Source: Macrostomum hystrix
Taxonomy: Eukaryota > Platyhelminthes > Macrostomidae
NCBI GenBank assembly: GCA_950097015.1
Contig: CATNEN010000007.1
Span: 2,046,001 to 2,110,000 of the forward strand
Length of the DNA stretch: 64,000 nucleotides
Direction of reading: 5' to 3'
The translations under genes were made by a program, and so were the position numbers. Each line of letters starts with the position of its first letter. Position 1 is the first letter of the stretch. The notes under the pieces were generated by a model. The model ran no database searches. It was not told the DNA's origin and saw only the letters and a list, made by a program, of their open reading frames with translations. Positions 27,069-38,000 of this stretch are shown in pieces.

Positions 27069-27408
27069 GAAGCAGCAGCAGCAGCAATGGTTTGTGCCAG
27101 ACAAAGGAAAGTCGGGCTCTCGCGTCATCAGCGTCCAGCCCAGACCAACTGGGAGGTCCTCGTTCATCAGCGACCGGGTCAGCGGCAGCGCAGCAGCGGC
27201 CCCTGGACATGCCTCAGTTCTGATTGCTGGCTCCAACCAGGACGAGTGGGACATTGTCCGACACTTGGCCAACAGGCCGGAGAGTGACACCAGAGCTCTA
27301 CTGGGCACTGTGCGACGCGAACTCGCGGTGGAATTCGCATCGGACACCCCGGCTGCCGCTTCTGCTGCGCCAGCCGCTACGGCGGAGTCGGCTGCAGGAA
27401 TGGCCTGA
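18694..27408 (+). CDS. KIAA1549-like: Single-pass membrane protein, probable KIAA1549 (UPF0606) family
   Basis: Eleven-exon model, 634 aa: 18694-18760, 19229-19405, 19485-19645, 19751-19919, 19961-20217, 22805-22920, 23399-23588, 25968-26110, 26268-26329, 26430-26542, 26959-27408. Phases agree at every junction. Exon 1 encodes a hydrophobic signal-like segment ([11 protein letters not shown]). Residues 23-135 are Ser/Thr-rich with a basic RRRKR at 121-125, a possible proprotein-convertase site. Residues ~145-190 ([13 protein letters not shown]) and [14 protein letters not shown] before the membrane helix (216-240, [20 protein letters not shown]) resemble the juxtamembrane part of human KIAA1549/KIAA1549L. 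The C-terminal stretch [13 protein letters not shown] recalls their conserved last helix. The cytoplasmic tail carries polyglutamine. Human KIAA1549 is best known as a fusion partner of BRAF; its normal role is poorly defined. The family call is from memory and moderate. Extra exons may hide in the long introns at 20218-22804 and 23589-25967. The 41-nt intron 19920-19960 is unusually short. Confidence 0.6.
20275..20800. repeat. TCCTG pentanucleotide array
   Basis: About 100 copies of tcctg with tt/tc variants, starting ~57 bp after the donor at 20217 in the KIAA1549-like gene. Confidence 0.95.
21462..21705 (+). mobile_element. SINE-like family B, full copy
   Basis: Head tagcccagtggtcttggtc (box-A-like) and ggggttcgattcctgac (box B), then body tcacccagttgttaaatggg, gtccatggactgaacagc and cttcagatgcgccgcgcaat. 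Intron of the KIAA1549-like gene. Confidence 0.72.
22255..22432. repeat. 9-bp repeat (tctccaggg)
   Basis: About 20 copies. Because 9 is a multiple of 3 it reads as false collagen-like GSP repeats (+) or GDP/LET repeats (-). Intron of the KIAA1549-like gene. Confidence 0.93.
23028..23205 (+). mobile_element. SINE-like family A, truncated copy
   Basis: Begins with agcggtccaaagcgtcccta and gctcgattccgtgtcgaggc, then gcagatgtacatacctgtgt. Much of the centre is deleted. Intron of the KIAA1549-like gene. Confidence 0.6.
23630..23830. repeat. CT-rich repeat
   Basis: Variable units of ctctgtctctctct mixed with cgcgt and caatctcccc. Begins ~40 bp after the donor at 23588. Confidence 0.85.
23831..25480. 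other. Intron stretch without recognised features
   Basis: Between KIAA1549-like exons 23399-23588 and 25968-26110. Mixed unique sequence with short direct repeats of ggtagtc near 24885-24925. No convincing exon was found, but a phase-neutral one could be hidden. Confidence 0.5.
25497..25775 (+). mobile_element. SINE-like family B, full copy
   Basis: Head ggtttagtggttagagagtc and gacggttcgattcccgactc, body tgttaaatgggtaccagcat, gtccatggactgaacagc, ending in ctgtcggctgcacatctggc. Best-preserved copy. Confidence 0.75.
26590..26870. repeat. 20-bp tandem repeat carrying acceptor-like motifs
   Basis: Unit gtagccattgcgtctaacag, ~14 copies. Every unit contains ctaacag, which resembles a branch point plus AG, followed by gta. 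Intron 26543-26958 of the KIAA1549-like gene. Confidence 0.92.
26997..27087 (+). repeat. CAG/AAG tract encoding polyglutamine with lysine interruptions
   Basis: In the last exon of the KIAA1549-like gene. The frame reads runs of five to seven glutamines separated by single lysines, about 30 codons. It is coding and in frame with the conserved C-terminus, and probably length-polymorphic. Confidence 0.85.
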
Positions 27409-28200
27409 GCACTTGTCCATTAAGTAGGGTGACAAGGGCCTGAGCAGATAGTAAAGGCTGAGTGCCTGAGAGAGTGACTGATAGTTCTCTAAGACGCTGA
27501 CTGTGTAGAGAAGAGATATGATGAGTGGAAGTAATGTCCCTGACCTCACCCATCTAGTCAATGACTATTTGATTTAGTTTTGCAAAAAATTTAAATTTTA
27601 ATAAGACGCCAACTTTTATCAAAGAAGGCGTTTGTTGTGCTAGACAATGCAAACAATCTCACCTACTTTGAAGCATCGTTTTAGTATTGCTTCATTCTGT
27701 ACACAGTGAGTACTCGTAATTTCGTTGACCATTTTATATGTGCAAAAGTTTTTTATGTAGATTTAACACAGCTAGCTTAAATCAGGTGGATGTTGTACAA
27801 AAGTCTTTGTTCTCAAAATTTTCTCATTTTGTGGTTTTTTTAAAAACAATTTGTGATCTTAGAAAAACAATGAATGCACATACGTATATGGTTTTATGTT
27901 CAGTATTTTAAGTACAGTTTTTTCTTTCGTTTATCGCTTCCAAAAGCTATCTGCTAACTAGAACTTATAAACGCACACAATGCCTACACTTGAGCCACAA
28001 TATTTATACAAATAACTGTTGATAACGTCACTTTTTTCTAATGGCGTATTAGTGCTTGACAAAATTTATAACATAAAATAATATTGCTTTCATCTAATTT
28101 TCTTGTCTTTGAATTATCCACAACGCTAAGATAAACAAACAACGTTATTTTATTTTCGAAATTTAATTTTATAACTCTTCCAGCTACTTTGAGGTCGTTG
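27409..28200. other. Spacer after the KIAA1549-like gene
   Basis: AT-rich, mostly unique sequence holding the presumed 3' UTR. No canonical AATAAA near the stop; the closest variants are aataag near 27600 and ataaac near 28132. Confidence 0.5.
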
Positions 28201-28735
28201 AAGAGCGTGCTGAAGGACTGGAGGGAGGGTATTGGCCAGCGTGCTAAAGGACTGGAGGGAGGGTGTTGGCCAGCGTGCTGAAGGACTGGAGGGAGGGTGT
28301 TGGCCAGCGTGCTGAAGGACTGGAGGGAGGGTATTGGCCAGCGTGCTGAAGGACTGGAGGGAGGGTATTGGCCAGCGTGCTGAAGGACTGGAGGGAGGGT
28401 ATTGGCCAGCGTGCTGAAGGACTGGAGGGAGGGTGTTGGCCAGCGTGCTGAAGGACTGGAGGGAGGGTGTTGGCCAGCGTGCTGAAGGACTGGAGGGAGG
28501 GTGTTGGCCAGAGTGCTGAAGGACTGGAGGGAGGGTATTGGCCAGCGTGCTGAAGGACTGGAGGGAGGGTATTGGCCAGCGTGCTGAAGGACTGGAGGGA
28601 GGGTGTTGGCCAGCGTGCTGAAGGACTGGAGGGAGGGTATTGGCCAGCGTGCTGAAGGACTGGAGGGAGGGTATTGGCTAGCGTGCTAAAGGACTGGAGG
28701 GAGGGTATTGGCCAGCGTGCAGAAGGACTCACAAT
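28200..28735. repeat. 34-bp minisatellite, ~16 copies
   Basis: Unit contains gtgctgaaggactggaggga followed by gggtattggccagc. Lies between the convergent 3' ends of the KIAA1549-like and ferlin genes. Confidence 0.95.
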
Positions 28736-29098
28736 CGTGGATTATCTAGAGTCCTATTGTGAATCATATTCGCTCGTATATAGTAGAAAGAATCAAAACG
28801 TAAGGCATATAAGGAAAGTTGAAAAGATAATTTCAAAAAGCAGTTTGAATCACGCAAAACATCAGTTTTCTTTTGATGCGAGTGTACATTTTCGTGACTT
28901 TGATTTGTCTTAATAAACCGTTTTGTGAGTGACAGATTTTAGATTAGCATGCTCCATAAACATTAGATAGGCTTGTGATTAGCGTTGCAATTCAGCTGTG
29001 ACAGGAAAAAAATAGAGATTTGTTATAAAAACAAACTGATTAGCTGATTTTCCTCCAAGAGAATGCAATAAAATCCGAAATCCACACCATCCGGAAAG

Positions 29099-32000
29099 TC
29101 AAACGCCGATGATTTTCTTCATGATGTAGCCAGGAGCCGAGTACACAAGGAAGACAAGGATGAGTACAATGGGAATGATGATGGCCAGCTTGATAAGCAC
29201 CGAGCGAAACTTCTTGCACAGAAACTTCAGCGTGTTCAGCGGATTCAACAGCTTCAGCAGGCTGCGCTCTGGGCGGCTGTGAAGGGTAACGAGTTTTCAA
29301 AAAATGATGTTTTGTACAAACTGTCGGTATTAACAGTAGATGAATGGCGCACTTTTCCCCTGGGGAAAGACCACAAAAAAACACAAACACAAAAACACAA
29401 AAGACAGAAATGAATTCAAGCATCGCTTACTTCGGCTCTGGCAGGGGGTGCGGCTCCTCGCGACCCAAGCCGACTGGGTCGGCTTCAGCAGCAGCGGCGG
29501 TCAGCAACTCCAGTTCCATGTGGACTACGCCCTGGAAATCGAGAAAATAAATTAACTGGTGCGAATCGAGACAACACATAGATGGATATGACAGGGAGTC
29601 GGTGGCAGAGCGGCTAACGCGTCTGCCTCTCGCACCACGGTCCCTAAGTTCGATTCCAGGGCTAGGCCACATTTATTTGGAGCGCAGCCGCGGAGAGAAG
29701 GCTTGGGGGCTTGCCATGCAGTTTACGTCCTTGAGGGTCAATATCCAAGGCACAGTGAGAGTGTACACTGCCTGACGATGAGAAAGTCAGGGCAGATGTA
29801 CACACCTGTGTGAGCGTATGCGCCCGCGTCGGTATTTGTGCTCTTGTGTGCTCACGAGTCAGCGAAATGGGCAGAATTGCCTCCTCGCTGACTGCGGGTC
29901 TATAGTGTCACCAAATGATGTGCCATTGCCCGCAGCCCTCCTGCAATTATTATTATTATTAGATTATATGACACATAGCTCAGTTAGCCCAGTGGCACAG
30001 CATTGCGTGCTGCTTCCAACGACTGAGTACAATCCTAAAAAGACACGGGCCGAGAGAAGACTCACAGCGAGCATTGGGAATTCCTCGCCGCCCTCAACCT
30101 TCCTCTCCTTGCCCATGAAGGGGAACCAGCCCTTGAGCCGGGGTCGGTCGAACAGGTTCACGGTGCGAATGGTCCTATAGGCCTCGTCAGCCGGGTTGAT
30201 CATGAAGATGTCGCACTCGCTAGCGTTCGGTGGCGGCACGGGAATTTCCGTCAGCTTTAACGAGATATCGCCAAGCTCCAGGTCACGCAGGAACAGATTC
30301 TCGTCGAACAGCTTCAGCGTCAGCTGGCAGGTGGACTTCTTTTTTTGCGGCTCGCTTCGATCGAGAACTCCCTTCTCGGATTCGTACAGGATTCTATTCT
30401 CGGCCTTGATGTACTTGAACTTGAAGACAAATCGGTAATTGAAGTTGCCCTCGCCAGTCTCCGAGCTGCGGGGAATCAGTCGGATGTTTGAGGGATTTGT
30501 TTAACTATTGTCGTTTCGAGATTTTGAAAACGTCAAGTTTTAATATGTTTTGTTCAGGGGGTCAGTAGCAGAGCGGTCTAACACGTTTGCCTCTCCAAGG
30601 TCCCTGAGCTCGATTCCGCGGCGAGAACACATTAATTTGAGGCGCAGCCACGGAGAGAAGGTTTGGGGGCTTATCGTGCAATTTACGGATTGGAGGGCCA
30701 ATCTGCTTGAGTGAAGAAAGTCAGGGCAGATGTACACACCCGTGTGGGTGTGCGCCTGCGTACTGTATCTGTGTGTTTGTGTCTAGGAGGAACGAATTGA
30801 CTCCTCACTGGCTGCGGGTCTACTGTCCAGATGATGTGCCAGTGTCCAGTTTTAAGCTTTGCTCTTTTAAGAGGTCCAGTTTCGATGGTTGCTTTTAGAA
30901 AGCCAATGGTGTCTGCGTTTTTTTTCTCCCCCAGACTGACTTGCTGTGGGTGTCAGTCTTCTGGCCGTCTTCAGCCTCTCCGATCATGAAGCCCTTCACG
31001 TAGATGTCTGTGCTCTCAATGCCAGTGAGGAACGAGGAGTCTGCGGCGATCACATCCTTGGTGTCGTAGATGATCACCCGGAGTTCGTAGCCCAGCGGCT
31101 CCCTCGGCGCGATGTTAATGGGCGCCTGAAGATCGCCGAAGGTCAGCGGAAACACGTCAACCCACATGAGCACGCGGCCCTGCTCGATCTCAGGCTTGGC
31201 TGGGGTGAACAGCGGTCGGGACTCCAGGTGCTCCTTGACCAGCTGGTAGCCACCGAGATTGCTCTGGTCCCAGTTGTGAAGAACGTGCAACGCCAGCGGC
31301 TCCTTGGAGCTGTACGCGTCACCTGACAGGTACGTAATCATTGGGGTTGGATTTTGGGTCCATTAGCAATGAGAACGCGTGACTTATTTCACAAAGACTC
31401 AGAACTCGATTCATTTACAGTTTTTAGTATAGTCCAATAGCTAAGCAACTATGACAAAATGAACGAAAATGATGCGGTACAGTACCAGGTGCTTAGCAAT
31501 TACCCTTCTCATCGTAGATGGTGGCGCTCTTGTAGAAGGTCTCCCCGCCGACGGTGACTCGATTCTGGATGGCCTCGTAGATTGGTTTCTTCAGGCCGTG
31601 CTTCTCGCACAGGCTGGCCAGAATTTCAGAAGGTTTCTGACTGTCCCGCCATCGATTGCAGCCGTTCCTGACGGTGCAGGGTGGTAGCGAAAAAGAATTG
31701 AAATATAAAACGTTAAAAAATCGCTTTTTTGGTAAAAACTTCGGTTAAACTTTTTGGCTATTTTGCTTACGACGCATTGGTAAAATTTGGTTGCTAAAGT
31801 ACAGAGATTGTACTTTAGCAACCCAGGGCCCAGCCCAGGGCCAGATGTACAGCCAGTGGCTCAGCTATTGTGCGGCGCATCCAAAGGCTGTGTACAACTG
31901 TTCGGTCGATGGACTGGCCGAAGCAGCCACACTCATCCCAGCTAACACTAACCACTGAGCTGCAGCCTCCAAGGTAGCGGTATGAACTAATTTGAGCTTT

Positions 32001-35000
32001 CAGAATTGTTAGATGATAGGTAATTGAGTAATAACTAGCTAATGGCAGCAGGTGTGAGCTGAACTCACTCCGTGTACTCCTCCTGGATGCCGCAGTGGCC
32101 GCGGTGCCTAGAGAACAGCCGGTTCTCCAGGTCGATGACAGTCTCTCCCAGCATCTCGTCGCTCCAGAGGCCCTCCGGCCTGGCGTCGTAGTCGAAGATC
32201 TGTACTCGCAGCAGCGAGTCTTTGGGGAAGCGGACGTTGGAAAATTCGATCATCTTGCCGAACACAGGGTTCAGGTCTTTGTTGATTCGCTCCTCGCGGA
32301 AGCTCTGTTTGTTGTCGCCCAGCAGCACAATAAGGTAGGGGTCGGACAAGCCGTTCTCGTCCCGTGGCAGCAGGTTGTTGCACTGGATAATGTAGACTCG
32401 CACCGTGACGTCAATATCGTCGGTTACACCGCGGGATTTCTGCTTCTTGTCCTTCACGGTGAAGTCGGCTGGCAGGTAGCTCTCGAGCCGCAGCTTGTTG
32501 ATCTCCTTGGCGTGGAAGTGACTGGAGCACAGCTTGTAGAGGCACACCTTGGCCTTGAGGGTGCCGGACTGCTGCTTGGCCGAGTCCGGCAGGTCATCAT
32601 TGTCCTCCTTGCCGGTGTAAAGAGCGAAGGACTGCAGGCAGTCGTTGAACCTCTCGTAGTCGGACTCGTCCTCCAGGCAGCCGCCCAGAATTGGAATGGG
32701 CGCCACCCAGGTGAAGTCCTCTTCGGTCCGACGCTGGGTTTCGAATTGCTCCTCGTCGCTGTCCTGCTTGACGGCCTCATCGTACAGCTCCTTGGTGCTC
32801 TTGGCCATCGGGTTCAGCGGCGGTTTGCGCCGACTGGGAGATGCGCGGTTGCGACCAAACAGAAATAAATTAACCAATCAATTAAAAAAACTTATTAATT
32901 AAAAAACAATCAATAAATAAAACCTGGGGTGAGTGGCTGAGCAGTAAACGTGTTTGACAAAGGTCCCTGTGCTTGGCGAGGCCATATTCATTTGGGGCGC
33001 AGCCGCGGAGAGAAGACTTGGGGGCTTGTGGTGCCCTTGTGGGCCAACCTCGAAGGCACAGTGAGAGTGTACACTGCCTAACGATGAGAAAGTCAGGGCA
33101 GATGTACACACCTGTGGGAATGATGCCTGCGTACAGTATCTGTGTGCGTGCGTGTGTGCTCAGGAATCAGCGAAATGGGGAGAATTGCCTCCTCGCTGGC
33201 AGCGGATCCACTGAAACCAAATTATGTACCGTTGCCCACAGCCCCCTGAAATGACTATAATCAATCAATCAAACAATCAATCAATAAACAGCGAGCTATT
33301 AGAAAACAAACCATGGATAAATCCATCAAAAACTAAAGAATGATTGGATAAATTACCAGCGTAATCAACAATCGACCAACCAATCAACAAAGCAAATACA
33401 AATACAAGTTAATCAATAAACTCGTAAAAAATCGAAAAAAAATTGGCAAAATCAATGACTCAATCAAATGAATCAATCTACCGATCAATCAGTTGTGAGT
33501 CGATAAACTAAATCATTCGATTTAGGTAATCTTAACTTCAACCAAGCAAAAATATTCAATTAGCGTATCACCTTAGAAAATTTGAAGGAAATAAATGCTT
33601 CACTGCGTATTTCAACCAGCACAGCAGGACTCACACTTTGCTCTTAATCTTCTTCTGCTTCTTCTTCCTCCTTTTCTTCTGCTTTTTCTTCTTCTTTTTG
33701 TCCGTGAGCTCCTCGAATTCGTCTGCTTCGCCTGAAACCATTTTAGAGGCCATGATTATAAGCAGGCAATGACCAGACTAAAAGTAAATTCATGAGAAAC
33801 TCACTGGTCTCGCTGACTTTTGCTTCAATGTTGGCTAGAAGTTCGGTCTCGTCGGCCACTTCAACAGTGTCGGCATTGGCCAGCTCTTCCTGCTGCACCA
33901 GCTGGCTTAAGTAGAACCTGTGCCACCAGTCCGCAAGCTGGGCATTCTTTGTTGGCTTCGGCGGCGGCTCGATCTCCTGCAGGACGTCGCCTGGCTGGTC
34001 CTCCGGGTTGATATCGACGAGGAGTACGTCGTCCGGATTGAACTGGTTGCCTGTCAGCATCTGCTTGTCCTCTGCCTGAGACTTCTTAGCCTTCGCGTCG
34101 TGCTCGTGATGATGATGATGCTCGTCAGCTTCATTTTCGTCGTCGTGGGTACGAAATCCGACAGCCGGTGCGGTGCCCGCGATATCGTCAACGCTGTCCA
34201 AGCCCTGGTGACTCATAGCCGGGTTGTCAAAACCTTCCAATTGAGAACGATCAGCTCGCGCAGAAGCTCGCCGACTAGCCCGCATCGCCGCCGACCAGAC
34301 AGAGCTGCGTCGCGAGGCCGCGGTCAGCCGAGACGCGGCGAGGCTCTGGCGCCGCAGACCCTCTTTGTGATGCTGCTCAGATCCAGCGTGGCTGTGACTG
34401 TGATGACCATCTTCCGCTTCTTCTTCCCCGTGCTCATGATTTTCATCATTGTCGTCGTGACCATGCTCATGCTCGTGCTCGTGCTCATGCTCCTCCTCAT
34501 CGTGATCGTGGTCGTGCTCGTCGTCCGTGGCTTTCTCATCTTCCAGCAATTGGATTTCATCGATGCTAACGACTGTGTTGCCGATGTAGATTGTCTCGGT
34601 GGTGGAGCTGCTCTGGTCAACCGGCGTCTGCTCGCATTTGAATGTCAGAGCGGGCCAATACCAGCGCTTCTCCGGCAACATCTGCGAGAATGTTTTGGAG
34701 ATGTCAGATGGATTCTACTCAGGATCTGGTGACATTGCAAAACCCATTTGAATGGTACGCTTGTGAAGTAAATATGAGAATCTGTTAAGTTTTTGGAGTT
34801 ATTTTAGGGATCTGGTCAGTTTGCAGACTCCATATGAGGACTAGGATCTGTAGGATCTGGTCGGTTTTTAGAGTCCAAATGAGGATTTGGTAAGTTTGTG
34901 GGTCCTGTTAAGCTTGTGAAATCATATTGAAGACCTATCAAGCTCGTGAACTCAAGTCAGCCCTCGCGGTCACATTCAAGGGCCCTCAGCTCACAATGTC

Positions 35001-38000
35001 GCAGTGCTTGATCAGCTCGTCCTCGATCTTGAAATTGGCGCACTCGCTGTACTTTGTGAGCCTCTTAGTCTCGAGAGTTTTGCCGCCGAACTCCAGCAAC
35101 ACGGACGGGTTCTGCGGCGGCTCGGTGGGCCTATTAAATTTGTTCTTGAGCGGCAGAAGGTCGCGAAGGCCCCAGATCAGCACTTCCAGCCGGTAGGGCA
35201 CCAGTTTCGGCCTGATCTGCTTCGGCACCGGCAGAAGGTCCACCGGCCGGTCCTCCGACATCTCCTTGGGATCCGGACAGTCGCTATCCAGCAGAGCCTC
35301 CACCGACTTGATGTTTACCGGCAGCACTTTGATGACCTCCTCGACTCCGGGCACCCGCTGGCCGTCAACCATCTCGATGAGCTCGAACGAGGCCAGCAGC
35401 TCGCCGGCCGGCCTCTGGGTGCGGTAGAACGGCCACCACTCCAGCAGCGGTGGTGACCACTCCTCGTTGGCTGACACATCCGGGCGCAGCACCACCTTCG
35501 GCTTGCAGAAGCAGCGGCCGAGAAATTCAGCGTCTTTCTATAAGCGATTTTTAACAAAGTCTGGTTGAAGTTTAACGAAACAAGCATAAGCTACTAGGGT
35601 GAAATCGACCGTTTGGAGGCATTTTGGGATAAAAATAGAATAATATCGCTGCTAAGTTTTAGTTTTTAAGTTATAAATGTACTAGCGTATACCACACGTA
35701 GCAAATTCATTGGTTTATATTTGGCTGCAATAAATATTTACTATAAAGAATAATTAAGCGTAAAGTGTCTGTTGCAAAGATGCTTTGCGAAAATAACGTA
35801 CCATCATTATGTCTCCGATATTGCCCTTTCTCTAATTTTTGTTCAGGAAAGTGACAGCGAGATATATTTTTCATATTAACAATTTGTTTTAACGATCGAA
35901 ATAAACGCATTCAAATTGAGGATTTAGATTAGGCATCACGTGACTGGGTAAATGAAGCTTCAGTTCATGTAAGTGAATTCGAAATAAATCATGCCTGCAA
36001 ACTCCGCAAACTCCTTACGACTCAAACGAAATTGAAAGTAAGTAATGAGGAGGCCTGTCAAACAGTAAGGTAATTTAATGCGCATTAATTCAGTCCACGG
36101 ATTAAAATTGTGACAATCACCGCAGTAGTGAAGCACGGAAAACAGCGCACTGTAATTTCTCGATGTGTGACTGACACAGCAAAACGATTAAACGGCAGCT
36201 ACCATAAAAACGACGAGAGGCAATTGAGAATGAGCACACAATGCATTTAGATTTGAGTTATCTGTCGACGAATACATAAAGTTTTAAGCTTTAATTTTAT
36301 GTGATTGCAAGCGTTTCAGTGAGGACATTACCACACGGCCATTGTGGGCGCTGGTACTTACCATTGAAGCTGGTCCGTAGTTTTCGGTCTAATTTAAATG
36401 AAAAAAACGAGAGAAAATTGTGACGTTGATGAATCTCAACGTGAACATTAAAATCTACCCAAACACACAGCTGGATATGTGTACACATGGATTAACACCT
36501 TACAGTTTCACTCACATCATCCTGATCGTCATCAAATGCTTCAACAATGATGACTGGTGGTGATTCATAAATGGCCATTTCGCTGAATGTAAAGTTGATT
36601 GTTGCTCGAATGGTGACGTCCCATTGCGGACTCAGCGTCTGGGTGATGACGGGAGTAGTGAACACCTGGTTGTTGATGATCACCCGAAGGAAGACATCGG
36701 AGAGACCTGATTCGTCGCTGCGGAGAATCTTTCGGGCCGAGAAGATGTAAGCTCGGAACTCGAAGGTGCTCAGCTCGTTGTACTCGATGCACTTCGGCGG
36801 GCACTTTCGAACCCGCGGATTCGCCTCGCCTTCAACCTCTGGGAAGTTGAAACAGCTCTTGTTGTAGCCGCTGGGCAGGTCGTTGATGTAGTAGCGAATT
36901 TCCTTCATCCTGCCCAGCCAGAAGTACATGCGCAGCGCAGCGGGCATTTTGCGACCGCCTTCGCCGACGCCCTGATTGCCGGGTCTGCGCAGGAACACCT
37001 GGACGAGTGATGAAGGGCGTACGAGGAACTCTCTCAGGCGGCTCTCTAAAGAACTCATTTTAAATTACGAGGATTTTAAACCAACGAATGAACCACAAGA
37101 CACCCAAATGTGAGCAAAAAATCGTGCTCACCGATGACAGTCGGCCGCAGTCTTTTCCTCGCTCGTCTCCTACGAACGAGTGAATGATCTGCCTGGCTGG
37201 AATTCTAGCAAAAGCTACTCGCTTCTTCTTGCGCATATCCGAGTGCAGATTCATCCAAAGGAACACATCCGGCAGGGCGGCCTGCGGATCCTCGGACAGG
37301 TTGCGCAGGATGCGACTCAGAGTGCGACAGTCGTTTAGCACCTGCTGCACATTTTGTACAGTGAGCTGGCGCAGCAGCATGGACACTTTGGTGTAGGCCT
37401 GCGCCAGGACAAGCTTAATCCGCGCTTTCCTTCGCTGGTCCAGCTGGGTCTTCATGCCGGTGCCGCGGCAGGCTGCGACACACTCGCTGCTCTGCGTCAG
37501 CTTGTTGAGCAGGGCGCGCAGGGTGTCCCGCATTTTGCGTTTCTTGCTTCTCGAGTTAACGTCGATGTATTGTTGCACTTCATCCAGGTCAAGACTCTGA
37601 GGCAGTGAGTCCGAGTGAGAAAGCATGGCATGAGTGCTGGCTGGTTGATTCCGAGTGAGAAAGCATGGCATGAGTGCTGGCTGGTTGATTCCGAGTGAGA
37701 AAGCATGGCATGAGTGCTGGCTGGTTGATTCCGAGTGAGAAAGCATGGCATGAGTGCTGGCTGGTTGATTCCGAGTGAGAAAGCATGGCATGAGTGCTGG
37801 CTGGTTGAGTCCGAGTGAGAAAGCATGGCATGAGTGCTGGCTGGTTGAGTCCGAGTGAGAAAGCATGGCATGAGTGCTGGCTGGTTGATTCCGAGTGAGA
37901 AAGCATGGCATGAGTGCTGGCTGGTTGAGTCCGAGTGAGAAAGCATGGCATGAGTGCTGGCTGGTTGATTCCGAGTGAGAAAGCATGGTATGAGTGCTGG

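Noticed and set aside
29593-29660. True tRNA gene
   Set aside because: Box A and box B motifs are present, but no cloverleaf closes and the head is followed by a SINE body repeated elsewhere.
32095-32868. 257-codon plus-strand frame opposite the ferlin C2F exon
   Set aside because: Antisense shadow of a conserved coding exon with strong codon bias.
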